Origin: an uncultured Pseudomonadota bacterium
GTDB lineage: Bacteria; SAR324; NAC60-12
Reading direction: 5' to 3'
DNA length: 17,416 bases
NCBI GenBank assembly: GCA_913052275.1
Contig: CAJXDX010000021.1
Span: 1 to 17,416 of the forward strand
Below are positions 15,095-17,416 of the stretch, one piece after another. Below the pieces are notes generated by a model, which worked only from the letters and a program-made list of their open reading frames with translations, did no database searches and was not told where the DNA came from. The position numbers and the translations under genes are program-made. Position 1 is the first letter of the stretch. The number at the start of each line of letters is the position of its first letter.

Positions 15095-16855
15095 ATGGCA
15101 TTGCGAGTCAATTCAAACATAGCGGCATTAAACGCGCTCAGGCACCTGCAACATACCGAGCGTGATTTGAGCCAGAACCTTGAAAGATTGTCTTCAGGGC
15201 GCAAGCTCAATCATGCTGCTGACGGTCCTGCTTCTCTTGTGATTTCTGAGCAGATGAAATCACAGATTTCCGGGCTTGGACAAGCAATCCGCAATTCAGA
15301 ATCTTCGATTTCAATGATTCAGACAACTGAAGGTGCTTTAAATGAGGTAAGCAATATACTGGTTAATTTGCGCCAGCTTGCTGTACACGCAGCCAACGAA
15401 GGTACAAATGACGAAAAGACTCTGCAGGCAGATCAGAATGAAGTGGAAAACTTAATTTCGACCTTGAAAAATATTGCAAAGAATACTCAGTTCGGCAGAA
15501 GGACACTGCTTGATGGCAGTAATTCAGCAACTGGAGTTTCAGTTGGAGAAGGACTGGAATTTGTTTTAGCATCTGAAGATGCAAGATCCACTCTTGCAAA
15601 CGGACATAAGGTTGATATAACTCAGGTAGCAACTAGGGCAATGATGGTGCCAATACGAAGGTTAAGTCTGGAAGATGTTGCTGCATCAGATCCAAACAAA
15701 TCCGTTTCATTTGTTATAAACGAAGGAGGACGCACAGTTTCGGTTGATCTGCAAAATAACAAAGAATTGCGGGAGAAAATAGAAAAACTTTCAATCTCAG
15801 CAATACGAAATGGAACTCCAGAAGCAAGGCTTAGAACAGAGCGTGCCATTCAGCTGCTACTTGCGTATGAAATGCAGAGGGTTGCAGATGATGCAAACAT
15901 GGATCTGGACATATTTATTTATCGTCCGGAGGAAAATATAGGACCATTTCTTGAGAGCTTCGATACTTTGAATGATGCTTTGACTGAAGTTTCCAGAACA
16001 CCGGGAAATATAAATAAGTTTACTACCGGAATTGACGAGGTGATTGTATTCCGGCATCGTCAATTTGGAAGTGAGCCGAACTTCAGTGTTTCTTCATCTT
16101 TAAATAATTTTTTGGGTCAGAATGTAGGCGTAAACGAGACTGCATTTGCAATTCCCGGAAGAGACGTGGAAGGGACGATTGGCGGTTCTCCGGAATTTAA
16201 TACAGGAGGAGCCGCGATGGGAAGAGGGCAGATGCTGACTGGCGCGCCTGGTGCTGTAGCAGAAGGGATAACAGTGAAATACACTGAAACTATAGATGAT
16301 GTTATTTATGAAATATTTAATCATTCTGAAAACAGAATTGCCGGAATGTTCAAACGAGATAAAAGCAATGAATTATTAGTAGGTGATGTTGTGGACGGAA
16401 ACGTTCATGTATCACAAAATTCACTTGCTTTCCAGATAGGACCGAATCAAGGACAAATGCGGCGCATTTCCGTTCAAAGTATAGATCCTGAAAATCTTTC
16501 AAAAGGAGTTGTGAATGAAAGCAATTTCAGTAGTTTGGCTGAAATTGATGTACTGAATGCAGATGCGGCACAGGATTCTTTGCTGCTGATAGATGAAGCT
16601 ATTGATGAAGTTTCCAGCATGCGTGGAAATCTTGGATCTTTCCAGAGAAACTCGCTGGAAGCAAATTTACACGGTTTGCGTGTCTCAAAGGAAAACCTGA
16701 CTGCTTCGGAATCTCAGTTAGCAGATACAGACATGGCTCAGGAGATGAGTAATCTGGTAAAAAATCAAATATTGCTTTCTTCAGGTACTGCAATGTTGGC
16801 ACAGGCCAATCAGGTTCCACAATCAGTGATACAGCTGCTTAATGTTAACGGTTGA
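15095..16855 (+). CDS. fliC: Flagellin
   Basis: Flagellin polymerises into the flagellar filament and is exported through the flagellar type III apparatus. The conserved N-terminal D0/D1 is residues 1-140 (MALRVNSNIAALNALRHL, LSSGRKLNHAADGPASLVIS, QTTEGALNEV). The C-terminal D1/D0 is about 485-586 (AIDEVSSMRGNLGSFQRNSLE, ADTDMAQEMSNLVKNQIL). The 586-residue length comes from a large central domain. That domain includes a long polar helix-prone part (about 222-268) and a flagellin-IN/FliD-like GRDVEGTIGG...GRGQMLTG segment (355-383). The end is LLNVNG, four residues past the usual LL. Two sigma-28 promoters precede it, and fliD follows in the same direction. There is no obvious ribosome-binding site before the ATG. 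The symbol is generic; paralogues cannot be excluded. Confidence 0.94.
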   Translation: MALRVNSNIAALNALRHLQHTERDLSQNLERLSSGRKLNHAADGPASLVISEQMKSQISGLGQAIRNSESSISMIQTTEGALNEVSNILVNLRQLAVHAANEGTNDEKTLQADQNEVENLISTLKNIAKNTQFGRRTLLDGSNSATGVSVGEGLEFVLASEDARSTLANGHKVDITQVATRAMMVPIRRLSLEDVAASDPNKSVSFVINEGGRTVSVDLQNNKELREKIEKLSISAIRNGTPEARLRTERAIQLLLAYEMQRVADDANMDLDIFIYRPEENIGPFLESFDTLNDALTEVSRTPGNINKFTTGIDEVIVFRHRQFGSEPNFSVSSSLNNFLGQNVGVNETAFAIPGRDVEGTIGGSPEFNTGGAAMGRGQMLTGAPGAVAEGITVKYTETIDDVIYEIFNHSENRIAGMFKRDKSNELLVGDVVDGNVHVSQNSLAFQIGPNQGQMRRISVQSIDPENLSKGVVNESNFSSLAEIDVLNADAAQDSLLLIDEAIDEVSSMRGNLGSFQRNSLEANLHGLRVSKENLTASESQLADTDMAQEMSNLVKNQILLSSGTAMLAQANQVPQSVIQLLNVNG

Positions 16856-16951
16856 TTGGAATGTTTTTTGAAGTGATTTCTAGCTGCTTGTTCGCTTTGA
16901 ACAGGTAAAACAGATAATCATTAAATATCAGTTAGTTGACTAAATTAAACT

Positions 16952-16973
16952 AGGCAAAATACTGCCTGTTTTT
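16952..16973 (+). terminator. Weak terminator-like hairpin between flagellin and fliD
   Basis: AGGCA and TGCCT form a five-base-pair stem with a six-base loop, followed by GTTTTTG. The stem is short for full termination, so partial termination that keeps fliD expression below flagellin is more likely. Confidence 0.4.
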
Positions 16974-16978
16974 GCGGA

Positions 16979-17416
16979 TTGACATCTGGGTCAACTCAAC
17001 TGACTGCTTCATTAAACGGAACCGTCTTGGCAGAACTAAATCCAAACGCAGTTACTGGACTGGGGTCAAAGCTGAATACAGGTGAGATCATTGACCGCTT
17101 CATGGCGATTGAACAGAGGCGTATCAAACCTGTAGAAGACCGCAAAGAACAGAAAGTGGGAGAATTGGAGGCTTGGGATGCCGTTAAGATGGAACTGAAT
17201 AAGCTCCAGGGCGTAACCGAGGCACTCAATAAGTATGAAGTATGGGAAGCAAGGAAAGTAGAAACAAGCGATCCCAATGTTGTGGAACCGAATGCCCGGA
17301 AGGATTCCGTGCCGGGCAGACACACATTCGTTGTGGAGTCGGTAGCCCTTTCACATCAGCTGACATCTCAGGGATATGAACGTGAAGATGTCAGGATTGG
17401 AACTGGAAAAGTTCAA
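16979..17416 (+). CDS. fliD: Flagellar filament cap protein FliD (N-terminal part)
   Basis: FliD (HAP2) caps the growing filament and helps flagellin fold. The frame is open to the window edge for 146 codons. The segment GLGSKLNTGEIIDRFMAIEQ (residues 29-48) matches the family's GL.SGLD...II..LM.IE start, followed by the long coiled-coil helix (about 49-85). HTFVVESVALSHQLTSQGYE (about 117-136) matches the (Y/H)xxxVxxLAxxHxxxS region. Reading back, the only start codon after the upstream stop (16946) is a TTG at 16979; a second TTG lies 48 bases further in. The first gives a 28-residue leader before the conserved part. It follows flagellin by 123 bases, and no sigma-28 promoter of its own is seen. 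Confidence 0.87.
   Translation, partial: MTSGSTQLTASLNGTVLAELNPNAVTGLGSKLNTGEIIDRFMAIEQRRIKPVEDRKEQKVGELEAWDAVKMELNKLQGVTEALNKYEVWEARKVETSDPNVVEPNARKDSVPGRHTFVVESVALSHQLTSQGYEREDVRIGTGKVQ

Noticed and set aside
16856..16978. Separate sigma-28 promoter for fliD (ACAGATAA)
   Set aside because: The hexamer region matches only five of eight bases and has no TAAA 15 bases upstream.
16996..17325. Leftward open frame inside fliD
   Set aside because: A shadow of the fliD reading frame, which has clear family motifs.

Overview
The window looks like an ordinary chromosomal segment of a flagellated, Gram-negative, moderately AT-rich bacterium. A YidC with a large periplasmic domain, a two-subunit bacterial glutamate synthase and a WbaZ-like surface-sugar glycosyltransferase all point to a diderm. 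I cannot fix the phylum from the sequence. A deltaproteobacterial, SAR324 or Nitrospinota-type lineage would fit, but that is a guess.

Layout, left to right. Positions 1-2840 hold a leftward run: a GBBH-like N-terminal (DUF971) zinc-site protein, ribH, a 62-residue hypothetical gene, a HAD-family phosphatase, and a glycosyltransferase cut by the left window edge. A 429-base intergenic stretch separates this run from rightward tmk (thymidylate kinase) and a rightward gene for an arrestin-like (Spo0M-like) beta-sandwich protein. Next comes a leftward glutamate synthase operon, gltB-gltD, followed by an unusual membrane-anchored protein with two tandem CcmH/CycH-type Ig-like domains. Further right is the leftward rpmH-rnpA-yidD-yidC cluster, which covers ribosomal protein L34, the RNase P protein and the membrane-insertion factors. 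The first three genes overlap. Across a 419-base divergent intergenic region lie a rightward flagellin gene and the start of fliD, which runs off the right edge.

The clearest regulatory signal is a pair of sigma-28 (FliA) promoters upstream of flagellin. Each is TAAA-N15-(T/A)CCGATAA, and they sit exactly 75 bases apart with similar flanks. The flagellin-fliD junction has overlapping inverted repeats that could form alternative hairpins around a probable TTG start of fliD. Most genes here lack a clear Shine-Dalgarno sequence. The exceptions I see are the 62-residue gene and the glycosyltransferase.

I found no mobile element, CRISPR array, tRNA, rRNA or riboswitch. I see no convincing new multi-gene system. 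The items most worth checking are the tandem CcmH-domain protein, the duplicated sigma-28 promoters, the flagellin-fliD junction structure and the large central domain of the flagellin.
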